Origin: CAYMYN01 sp964394665 | Lineage (GTDB): Bacteria > Planctomycetota > UBA1135 > GCA-002686595 | DNA length: 64,000 bases | Assembly (NCBI GenBank): GCA_964394665.1 | Contig: CAYMYN010000001.1 | Location: 124,001-188,000, forward strand | Direction of reading: 5' to 3' | Shown here: in pieces, positions 22,250 to 29,865 of the stretch | Position numbering within the stretch: the first letter of the stretch is position 1 | Layout: the number at the start of each line of letters is the position of its first letter | Position numbers and translations under genes: made by a program | Notes under the pieces: generated by a model | The model's database searches: none | Told to the model about the DNA's origin: nothing | Seen by the model: only the letters and a program-made list of their open reading frames with translations

Positions 22250-24889
22250 ATGCAACGACGCACCCTGCCCGCGATCGTGCTGGGCCTGCTCGCCCTCGGG
22301 CTGGCCGGGCTGCTGTGGTGGTTGGTCGAACCCGGTGCGTCGCACGGCCAAGTGCTGCCGACGGCCGGCGCCGGGTCCCAGCGCGCGGCGCTGAGCCCGC
22401 TCGATCCGGCCCCTACCGACGAAGCGTCGCGCCCGCTCGAGCCGACGCAGGGCTCCCCTCTCCATGCACAGCGGGAGGCGCTGGAGCTCCCGCCCGAACT
22501 CCCGCCGGGCGCCACCCTGGAGCTGCGCGTGGTGCACGCCAGCCCCCCGCAGCCCGTCGCCGAGGCCGAGGTCCTGTTCGCCCACGGACCGGACGCGGAC
22601 GGAAGCCGGACGCTGCAGGCCTGGTTCCGCGATGGTCTGCTCGATTCCCAGATCGATGCGACGGCGATCCGCGGCCAAAGCGACGGGGATGGACGGGTGC
22701 GCATCCCCAAGCCCGAACGCTCGGCGGTCGTCGTCGCCCGGCGCGGAAACCTGTGGGGCTTCCGCACCCTCGAGCCCACCACCGAGGAACCCATCGAGCT
22801 GGCTCTCCACGAGGACTTCGACCTCGAAGTGGAGGTCGTCGACGCGGGCGGCCGTCCTCGGGCGGACTTTCCGGTCAGCCTGCGCTGGCGCCAATCGAGA
22901 TGGCACCAGGATCGGATCCTGGCCCGCACCGACACGGACGGCCGCGCGCTGCTCTACCACGCCGGGTTCCGCATGCGCTCCTGGTCCCTGAGTCCCGAGG
23001 CGAGTTGGGTCGTGGCGCTGGTCGCGGCCCTCGAGCGCCCGGTCGAACACATCCTGGACCCGACCGCGGCCCCCACGGGAGCGATTCGCCTGGTGGCGCC
23101 CGCGACGGGATCGCTGGAAGTGTCCATCTTCGATGCGCGGGGCGAGCCCTACATCGGACCGGTGACCGCCGGGTTGCGCTTGCTGGGCGGCGAGGTAGCC
23201 CGAGACCCTGCCGTGGATTTGGGATTCGAGCGCGACCTCGTCCTGCCCGAATCCGCGAACGGTCGCGCGCTCTTCGAACACGTCGAGCCCGGCCGTTCGT
23301 TCGAGGCCAGCATCGCGCGCCGTGGCAGCCACGCGCTGCACACCGCGCGCGGCGTCGGACCCGCGGCCCCGGGCGAACGCGCGCGGATCGAGGTCCACAT
23401 GGGGCGCAGCACGGCGGTGCTCACCGGCCGGGCGGTGGATGGCGCGGGCGCGCCGCTGGCGCGGGTCCAGCTCAGGTCGCGGGTCGATTCGAGCACCAGC
23501 CTGGACTTCGGGCAGCGAACCGTCGAGATCCCGACCGATGACGAGGGACGTTTCGAACTGGACCAGCCCCTGCAAACGACGTCGCAAGGTCAGGCGACCC
23601 TCACGGTGTACCTCCCTGGGCCGAGGGGCGAGGAACGACTCTCGGCCGCGCGCGAGCTGCCCCCCGACCTGCGGCCGGGCCTGCACGACCTGGGGGAGCT
23701 CACGCTCGAGCTCCCCCCGCTCCTGGCCTCGGGCGTCGTGCTCGACGAGTCCGGCGAACCGGTCGCCGGCATGTGGGTGACGCCCTCCGTGCGCATCCAA
23801 TGGAATCCGGAGCATCCGGATTCGTTCTACTGGAACGAGCTCCACGGCCAACGGGTGCGCAGCGACGAGCGCGGCGCGTTCGAGCTGCGCGCCCGCCTCG
23901 CGCCGCAGCCGATCCGCCTCGCGGCGGCGGGGCGCAACCTGAAGGGCGAACCGGTCGAGGCACTGGTCGGCGCCGGCGCGCTCGTGCTGCGCGTCTCGGG
24001 GACAGGATCCATCGAAGGCTCCGTGCGGCTCGACCCGGGGATTCCGGCCCATCACCTGCTGGCCCGCGCCGAGCTCCAGGACCAGGGCGGCATGGGTGAA
24101 ATGGCCTGGTACCAGCCCACGCGAGTTGCGGAGGACGGCACGTTCCGCGTCGAGAACCTGCGGCCGGGCACCTACACGCTGAACATCCAGCCCACCTCGG
24201 GACGGTTCCCCTTCGGGGTCTTTCGAGACGTGCTGGTGCGCGCCGGCGAGAGCACGCGGGATCCACGCTTCGACCCGCTCGACCTGCGCGGCCGCCTGCA
24301 CATGGTGAGGCTCGAGATCGTCGACTCGCAGGGGCAGCCGGTGAGGGAGGGTCAGGTCCAGTTTCGGACGACCTCCGAAGAGAAGCCGACTCAGACGTCG
24401 ATCTGGTTCCAGGACGGCCGAAGCACCCTGTTCCCCTCCTCCCTCCCGATCGACGTGACGATCCAGTCCGAGGGCTACGTCGACGCGGCCCTGCTCGCGA
24501 TCGACTCCGACCAACGCATCGTGCTCGAGCGCGGAGCCGAGTTGCGCCTGATCCTGCGCGGCGTGAGCCCCCCGGAGCCGCCCTTCTACCTGGGCGTCAT
24601 GCTGAACCCGGTCCGCGAAGGGACCCAGGAGTTCTGGCGACACCGCGGCCACGACTCGGGCCACTTCGACGCCCGCGGCGAGGTACTCGTTCACTCCCCC
24701 GCCATCGGCCCGGTCTCCGTCGACTTCTTGATCACCTATCGCACTGGGAACAGCTCCAGCGGCACGGTCTTCCGTGCCGAACCGCGACAGGTCCTGGAGG
24801 TCGCCGACCAGGCCGGAGTCCAGACCTTCGAGATCCAGGTCGACGCGGACGCCTACCAGATGGCGCTGGAGGGCCTGCGGAAGCGATGA
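22250..24889 (+). CDS. Large membrane-anchored carboxypeptidase-regulatory-like repeat protein
   Basis: Encodes 879 residues from the ATG at 22250. One N-terminal hydrophobic helix (about 6-25) is followed by a Pro/Ala-rich linker and a chain of Ig-like beta domains with motifs such as VVDAGGRPRADFPVSLRW, AVDGAGAPLARVQLRS, VLDESGEPVAGMWVTP and VENLRPGTYTLNI. No Cys-rich or catalytic module is present. It shares its overall plan, but little sequence, with the genes at 688 and 52815. It converges with the SGNH gene, 16 nt away. A structural or adhesive role outside the cytoplasmic membrane is likely; nothing more specific can be supported. Confidence 0.8.
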   Translation: MQRRTLPAIVLGLLALGLAGLLWWLVEPGASHGQVLPTAGAGSQRAALSPLDPAPTDEASRPLEPTQGSPLHAQREALELPPELPPGATLELRVVHASPPQPVAEAEVLFAHGPDADGSRTLQAWFRDGLLDSQIDATAIRGQSDGDGRVRIPKPERSAVVVARRGNLWGFRTLEPTTEEPIELALHEDFDLEVEVVDAGGRPRADFPVSLRWRQSRWHQDRILARTDTDGRALLYHAGFRMRSWSLSPEASWVVALVAALERPVEHILDPTAAPTGAIRLVAPATGSLEVSIFDARGEPYIGPVTAGLRLLGGEVARDPAVDLGFERDLVLPESANGRALFEHVEPGRSFEASIARRGSHALHTARGVGPAAPGERARIEVHMGRSTAVLTGRAVDGAGAPLARVQLRSRVDSSTSLDFGQRTVEIPTDDEGRFELDQPLQTTSQGQATLTVYLPGPRGEERLSAARELPPDLRPGLHDLGELTLELPPLLASGVVLDESGEPVAGMWVTPSVRIQWNPEHPDSFYWNELHGQRVRSDERGAFELRARLAPQPIRLAAAGRNLKGEPVEALVGAGALVLRVSGTGSIEGSVRLDPGIPAHHLLARAELQDQGGMGEMAWYQPTRVAEDGTFRVENLRPGTYTLNIQPTSGRFPFGVFRDVLVRAGESTRDPRFDPLDLRGRLHMVRLEIVDSQGQPVREGQVQFRTTSEEKPTQTSIWFQDGRSTLFPSSLPIDVTIQSEGYVDAALLAIDSDQRIVLERGAELRLILRGVSPPEPPFYLGVMLNPVREGTQEFWRHRGHDSGHFDARGEVLVHSPAIGPVSVDFLITYRTGNSSSGTVFRAEPRQVLEVADQAGVQTFEIQVDADAYQMALEGLRKR

Positions 24890-24905
24890 AGGAGTCGAGC
24901 GCGCC

Positions 24906-26030
24906 CTACCCGTCGGTGCCCGCCAGCAGGGCGCGGATGCGGGGGCGTCGCTCGAGGCCCTCGAGAACGGCGCGCGCGAAGATCGCGTTGGCCTCGCCGT
25001 TGCCGTGGTAGTCGTGGGCGGAGATGCGCAGGCGGTCGACGTCGTGGCCGAGGAAGGCCGGTTCGGCGTCGACGTACGCGATGCCCGCACCGTCGAGGAA
25101 GTCCATCAGCTTGCGGAACGGTGCGCGGCTGGTGAGGCCGGGACCTTCGCGCACGAGGAAGGGGTAGAGGGCCACGACGAAGGGGATCCCGCGCGCGGCG
25201 AGCTCGTCGCGCGCCTCGATCAGCGCCCCGCGCACCAGGCGCCAACCGGGCTCGTCGTCCTCGAAGCGTTGTCCGCGTTGGGCGGAGTAGAAGCGTAGGC
25301 CGCGCCGGCGGTAGATCGCGTCGCTGACCAGGTCGAGGAACCGCGAACGGGCGCGCAGGGCATCCATGCGACCGCCGCGGCCCGGGGTGAAGAAGATCAG
25401 CAGCCGATCCGGCGCGGGGGGGCGCAGGGCCGGCACGCCGCGCACCACGGCGTCGTTGACGTAGAACTGCAGGATCACGAGGTCGGGTTCGTACGGCAGG
25501 ACCTGCTGGCGCAGCCAGAGCACCTCCTGCACGGTGTCGTAGTTGTTGACGCCGCAGTTGAGGACCTCGATGTCGCGCTCGGGGTGGGCGGCGCGCAGCT
25601 CGCGGGCCAGGTGCGCGGGCCAGGTCTCGTGTTCCCAGACCCCCCAACCGAAGGTATGCGAGTCACCGACGCAGGCGATGCGCAGCGCGCCCTCCGGCTT
25701 GGGCTCGCGCGCCAGCGGACCGCGAAATCCCTGCGCGTTGACGTGCATCTCGACCACCCGGGGCGCGTCCCTTCGGCGCTCGCGGTAGAGCACGCGCAGG
25801 GTCGAGTCGGGGCGCGGCTCGAAGATCAGGCGCGGATCGGCGGCGCTGCGCAGGATCTCGCCCTCGCGCTCCGGCCGCGGGGGCGGCTCGAGGTCGAGGG
25901 CGCGCGCGACGAACTCGGCCAGGAAGAGCCCCATCAGCCCGGCCAACACGGTCGCGGCCAGGCGCACCGCGAGCCGCGGCGCGCGTCGGCGCTCTCTCTT
26001 CGACCCGGATTCCAGCCCAGCCTTGCCCAC
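24906..26030 (-). CDS. SGNH/GDSL-type hydrolase with N-terminal membrane anchor
   Basis: Encodes 374 residues. A single transmembrane helix (about 21-41) is followed by the SGNH fold: block I CVGDSHTFGWG with nucleophile Ser124, block II Gly/Asn region LNCGVNNYDT, block III ILQFYVNDAV and the C-terminal HDYHGNGEAN carrying the Asp/His pair (about D340, H342). Known family members are esterases or O-acetyl transferases/esterases acting on polysaccharides. The gene starts 3 nt after a DUF5989 gene, an association seen in O-antigen-like and natural-product clusters. Action on a surface glycan acyl group is the best guess. Confidence 0.85.
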   Translation of the reverse strand: MGKAGLESGSKRERRRAPRLAVRLAATVLAGLMGLFLAEFVARALDLEPPPRPEREGEILRSAADPRLIFEPRPDSTLRVLYRERRRDAPRVVEMHVNAQGFRGPLAREPKPEGALRIACVGDSHTFGWGVWEHETWPAHLARELRAAHPERDIEVLNCGVNNYDTVQEVLWLRQQVLPYEPDLVILQFYVNDAVVRGVPALRPPAPDRLLIFFTPGRGGRMDALRARSRFLDLVSDAIYRRRGLRFYSAQRGQRFEDDEPGWRLVRGALIEARDELAARGIPFVVALYPFLVREGPGLTSRAPFRKLMDFLDGAGIAYVDAEPAFLGHDVDRLRISAHDYHGNGEANAIFARAVLEGLERRPRIRALLAGTDG

Positions 26031-26033
26031 GGA

Positions 26034-26216
26034 TCAGAACACCGAGTAGACGAGGGGTGCGACGTACGGGACGGCCTGCAGGAGCACGAACAGGATCGCC
26101 GCCGGCAACAACAGGACGACCAGCGGCACGAGGTACCAATAGGGTCCGTTCCACAGGCCCCGCAGAAGCTCCCAGGCTGTCCGGAATCCCTCGGCGATCG
26201 AACGTGTCCAGCGCAT
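26034..26216 (-). CDS. DUF5989-like small membrane protein
   Basis: Encodes 60 residues. It begins with a short amphipathic stretch (TAWELLRGLWNGPYWYLVP), then one hydrophobic helix of about 22 residues and a short hydrophobic tail. The size and the 'ELxxFLxxRKxxWLxPI'-like layout resemble the DUF5989 family, usually encoded beside SGNH hydrolases, SxtJ-like proteins and carbamoyltransferases. That is the context here, apart from a missing SxtJ. It is the first gene of a two-gene minus-strand operon. Role unknown, possibly assembly or stabilisation of membrane-bound modification enzymes. Confidence 0.75.
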   Translation of the reverse strand: MRWTRSIAEGFRTAWELLRGLWNGPYWYLVPLVVLLLPAAILFVLLQAVPYVAPLVYSVF

Positions 26217-26279
26217 TCCGTGCTCCCCGGCCCAGGCCGGCTTCGTTACCCTCGGGCCGCGCGCGACCCGCTCGCCCCC

Positions 26280-27251
26280 ATGTCAGGCGCCCATCCCTTC
26301 TGCCCGCGTTGCGCGGGTGCCCTCGGCGCCGCGACGACGGCCTGCCCGAGCTGCACGCTGGCCTTCACGCGCGTCGACGGGCTGCTCGACCTGCTCGGCG
26401 AAGCCCCCCGCGAGGCCCGCGCCGCGGCCGTCGAGGCCTTCTACCAGCGTAGCCCTTTTCCCGGTTACGCGCCCGGGGACGACGGACCGCGTCTGGTCGA
26501 GCGCGCGCGCCGCGCGCCGTTCCTGGCCGCCCTCGACGCCAGCCTGCCGCCCGACGCGGCCGTGCTCGAGGTGGGCGCGGGCACGGCCCAGCTCGCGGCC
26601 TTCCTGGCCCTGGCCGCGCCGCGCCGGCGCGTCGTGGCCGTGGACGGCTGCCGCGCCTCGCTCGAGGTCGCCGAGGCCTTTCGCGCTCGCGAGCGCATCG
26701 AGAACCTCCAGCTCGTGCGCGCCGACCTCTTCGATCTGCCGCTCGAGGCCGGCAGCGTGCCCTGCGTGATTTCGCGCGGCGTCGTGCACCACACGCCCGA
26801 CCCGGCCCGCGCGATCGCCGAGGTCGCGCGCCGCGTCGCGCCCGGAGGATTCCTGGTCCTGGGGTTCTACGAGAACCGCGCGCGGCTCGTGCATCGCGGC
26901 CGCCAGCGCCTCACGCGGCTCCTGGGCAAGCCCCCGAGCTGGCTCGACCCCGTGCTGCGGCGGCGCGACCTCGACCCCGAGAAGAAACGCATCTGGACCC
27001 AGGACCAGTACCACCATCCGCTCGAGCAACACCTGGCCTTGCCCTGGGTGCTCGACGTGCTGCGCGGTCTGGGGTTCCGCTGGGTGCGCAGCGTGCCGCC
27101 CGCGGCGAGCGGAGCCAGCCTGTTCGACGCCACCCCCGAGCCGCGCGGCGCGCGCCTCTTCGCCCGTCGCGCGGCCTGGGCGCTGCGCGGCATCGCCGAC
27201 CCGGACGCGGGCCTGGTGTGCGTGGTGGCGCGGCGTCATCCTTCCCCATAG
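26280..27251 (+). CDS. SAM-dependent methyltransferase with N-terminal zinc-ribbon-like segment
   Basis: Encodes 323 residues from the ATG at 26280. The first 25 residues hold a CPRC...CPSC knuckle, a likely zinc ribbon. Then comes a Rossmann methyltransferase: motif I VLEVGAGTAQLAAFL, an acidic strand end VVAVDGC, motif around VRADLFDLPLEAGSV, and the HHTPDPARAIAEVARRVAPGGFLVLGFY region typical of small-molecule or ubiquinone-type methyltransferases. It starts 63 nt from the divergent DUF5989 gene and its 3' end overlaps the convergent carbamoyltransferase-like gene by 16 nt. Substrate unknown; the neighbourhood suggests a surface or secondary metabolite. Confidence 0.8.
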   Translation: MSGAHPFCPRCAGALGAATTACPSCTLAFTRVDGLLDLLGEAPREARAAAVEAFYQRSPFPGYAPGDDGPRLVERARRAPFLAALDASLPPDAAVLEVGAGTAQLAAFLALAAPRRRVVAVDGCRASLEVAEAFRARERIENLQLVRADLFDLPLEAGSVPCVISRGVVHHTPDPARAIAEVARRVAPGGFLVLGFYENRARLVHRGRQRLTRLLGKPPSWLDPVLRRRDLDPEKKRIWTQDQYHHPLEQHLALPWVLDVLRGLGFRWVRSVPPAASGASLFDATPEPRGARLFARRAAWALRGIADPDAGLVCVVARRHPSP

Positions 27252-28933
27252 AGGCGTCGTTCGATCACGAGCGCCCCGACGCGCGTGCGTCGCCAGGCCT
27301 CGAGGGCCTCGCCGACAACGAGCGGCGGCGCGCTGCCGAGCTGCGCGAAGGGTGCCTCGAGGAGCAAGGGTGCACCGTTCGTGGAGCCGAGCGACCCGAG
27401 CAGGGCGTGGAGCTCGGGATCGTGTTCGCGTTCCACCGCGCGCACCGTCGCACGCCCGTCCGGGGCGACCGCCGAGGGCGCGGCCTCGATCAGCGCGGCG
27501 CGCGCCCGCGGGGCGTAGCCGAGGCCCGCCAGAGGGCGCGCCGCGGGGACGGGTTCCACGAACTCGTCCCATCGTTCGGCGGGCACGAGCACGGTCGCGA
27601 CCTGGCCCGCGGGCGCCAGGCCGAGCGCGGAACACAGGGCCTCGCGTGCCCCCGGACCCGCTGCGGCGCGCAGCACGCTGCGCCGCCCGCGGCCCGCCGC
27701 GCCCCACTCGGGCGCACCGCGCATCCAGGCCAGCGTCTGGCCCGCGCCGAGGCGTGCGGCGAGCTCCGCGCGCAGCGCGTCGGCGGCGGCGAACTCGCGC
27801 GCGACGACGCCCTTCGGCAGGGGTTCGTCGGTGCCGTCCGCGGGGACGGCCAGCAGCGCCCCGCTCCACAGCGGCGGCAGCGCGCGCGGCTCGGCACCCT
27901 CCTCGCGCGCCACGCACAACGCCGCTCCGAGGGCGGCCGCGGGCCCGGCCGGCGCCGGCGGCGCGAAGAGCGCCTCGAACGGCCCGTCCTCGGCCAGGCG
28001 CGCGAGCAGACGGCCGTTGCTGAAGGGCTCGCCCGCGAGGCACGCGCGGGGGAGGCCCGTGCGGCGCGCGAGCTCCCGCGCCAAGGCCAGGACGCGCTCC
28101 TCGAGCAGGTGCTGGAGGCTCGCGGCGATGTCGCGCTCGGCCTCGCCGGGGCTCGATCCGGGCTCGCGCGCCGGCCCGAGGGCGCGCTCGAGCCCGACAC
28201 CGCTCCGCGCGACGCCCTCCGCGTCGAGGGCCAGGGCCTCGGGCGCGAGCGCGAACGAACCATCCTGCGCCGCGGGGACCAAGGCCGCGAGCGAATCCAA
28301 GAAGCGCGGCCGCCCCTCCCCCGCCAGACCCTCGAGGCGCCGCTGGTCGCGATCGGGATCGAGCCCGAGGGTGCGCGCGACGGCGGCGGCGAAGTGCACG
28401 AGCGAGTGGGGATGCTCGAGCTCGACCTCGACCGCCAGGTCCGCGGGGCCGATGCGCCCCAGGGACGCCGTCGTCCACTCGCCCGCGCCGTCGAGGCACA
28501 GCGACGCGGCCTCGTCGAAGGGCGATTGGTGGAACGCCGCGGTGGCCAGCGCGCGGGCGTGGGGCACGAAGCGCACCCGATCGAAGGGCAGCTCGAGCTC
28601 GCTCGCCACGCGGTGGCGCATCCACAGCCGATCGCCCAGCCACAGGAACATGGAGCGCGAGAAACCGCGGGCCGAGCGCGGGAAGGCCCGCAGGTGCGAG
28701 ACCAACACGCGCTCGAACTCGAGCAGGGGTTTGCGGCACAACACGACCTGGTCGATTCGATCCGAGCGCAGCCCCGCCACCCGCAGGCACTCGCGCGCGG
28801 CGCGGCGCGGGAAGGCGCTCTCGGGCTCGCGACGCGTGAACCAGCTCTCCTGCGCGGCGGCGATCAGCTCGCCGTCCACGAGGAGCACCGCGGCGGAGTC
28901 GCCGTGGAAGGCGGAGAGTCCCAGAATGCGCAT
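27236..28933 (-). CDS. Carbamoyltransferase homologue (NodU/CmcH/TobZ-like), active-site residues largely lost
   Basis: Encodes 565 residues from the ATG at 28933, the normal family length. The N-terminus is a good match: ILGLSAFHGDSAAVLLVDGELIAAAQES, then FPRRAARECL. But the metal-binding HHxxHA motif expected near residue 125 reads PHARALATAAF, with one His left. The GRMEFGPRALGNRS-type motif (about 403-418) reads GAPEWGAAGRGRRS, and the LLNTSFN motif near the end reads LLLEAPFAQ. The frame is intact, so this is a diverged paralogue, not a pseudogene. It may have a regulatory or scaffolding role or an altered reaction. It lies 10 nt after a ferritin-like gene. Confidence 0.75.
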   Translation of the reverse strand: MRILGLSAFHGDSAAVLLVDGELIAAAQESWFTRREPESAFPRRAARECLRVAGLRSDRIDQVVLCRKPLLEFERVLVSHLRAFPRSARGFSRSMFLWLGDRLWMRHRVASELELPFDRVRFVPHARALATAAFHQSPFDEAASLCLDGAGEWTTASLGRIGPADLAVEVELEHPHSLVHFAAAVARTLGLDPDRDQRRLEGLAGEGRPRFLDSLAALVPAAQDGSFALAPEALALDAEGVARSGVGLERALGPAREPGSSPGEAERDIAASLQHLLEERVLALARELARRTGLPRACLAGEPFSNGRLLARLAEDGPFEALFAPPAPAGPAAALGAALCVAREEGAEPRALPPLWSGALLAVPADGTDEPLPKGVVAREFAAADALRAELAARLGAGQTLAWMRGAPEWGAAGRGRRSVLRAAAGPGAREALCSALGLAPAGQVATVLVPAERWDEFVEPVPAARPLAGLGYAPRARAALIEAAPSAVAPDGRATVRAVEREHDPELHALLGSLGSTNGAPLLLEAPFAQLGSAPPLVVGEALEAWRRTRVGALVIERRLYGEG

Positions 28934-28943
28934 TCGGAGGGGA

Positions 28944-29702
28944 TCAGTACTGCGCGCGGGGGCTCCCCGCCGGGCGAGGGACACGCCAACCTTCGCCCGG
29001 GGCACGCCGGCGCGCGATCCAGCCGAAGGGCACGAGGGCGGTCCAGTAGAAGGCCAGCAGCAGGACGCGCCCGAAACCCGCGCCCGAACGCATGCCCAGG
29101 CGCTTCCAGCCGCCGCGCAGGCGCGAGTGGCGCGCTTCGGCCAGGGCGCGCTCCACCTCTCGTCCGCGGCCCTCGGCACGCCAGCGTTCGAGGAAGCGCT
29201 GGGTGTAGGCGACGTGGTACTTCTCGTCGCGCAGGATCTCCTCGAACACGGCGCGGGTGCGCGGGTCGTGGTCGGTGAGCGCGGCGTGCACCTCGAAGAG
29301 CTGCGCGGCGCAGCGCTCGGCGACGTGCAGCATGGCGACGTACTCGACCTCGCCCTGCTCGCCCAGCAGACCGGCGTTGAGGAAGCCGTGGGCGTCGAGC
29401 TGGCCCGCGCGCCGGCCACGCGAGAGGTCATAGGGCTTGTCGGGTCGGGCCCCATCCGCCGCGGCGCCGCCGAGCTCCGCCGCGCGGGCGCGGAACAGCG
29501 CGGCGTGCCGCACCTCGTCGCGGGCGTGGCGCTCGAGGTGCGCGCGCAGCTCCGGGTCCCGCGCCCGACGCGCGGCGGCGGAGAGGTCGCGGCCTCCGTC
29601 CTCCTCGGTCGCCGCGAAGCTCTCGAGAGTCGGAACGACGCGCTCGGGATCACGCCAGAGCGAGCGATGACGCCAGAGCATCCAGGTGCGCGTGATCCCC
29701 AT
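28944..29702 (-). CDS. Ferritin-like di-iron-type protein
   Basis: Encodes 252 residues from the ATG at 29702; longer in-frame starts run into Gly/Arg-rich sequence. The helical core carries two ExxH motifs, RDEVRH (E63, H66) and RDEKYH (E160, H163), and further Glu in ATEED (about 33-34) and EQGEVEY (about 117-120), the layout of a di-iron four-helix bundle. A hydrophobic stretch near the C-terminus (VLLLAFYWTALVPFGWI) could sit in or on the membrane. Ferritin-like genes of this kind occur beside carbamoyltransferase genes. It is first in the operon with the carbamoyltransferase homologue, so the two products probably act together, perhaps in an oxidation. Confidence 0.75.
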   Translation of the reverse strand: MGITRTWMLWRHRSLWRDPERVVPTLESFAATEEDGGRDLSAAARRARDPELRAHLERHARDEVRHAALFRARAAELGGAAADGARPDKPYDLSRGRRAGQLDAHGFLNAGLLGEQGEVEYVAMLHVAERCAAQLFEVHAALTDHDPRTRAVFEEILRDEKYHVAYTQRFLERWRAEGRGREVERALAEARHSRLRGGWKRLGMRSGAGFGRVLLLAFYWTALVPFGWIARRRAPGEGWRVPRPAGSPRAQY

Positions 29703-29865
29703 GCGATTACGCCGCGCGTTCGCGGCCCCTCCCGCTTCGGAAGGTATCCCCCCCGTCCCGGAGCGGCAAGGCGGCCGGGCACGGCGTACACTGCCGGCCC
29801 CCCAAGACGGCGCGCCCCCCCGAGTCCAGGCGATTTCGGGGGCCGCGCCGACCCCGTCCGCTTCC

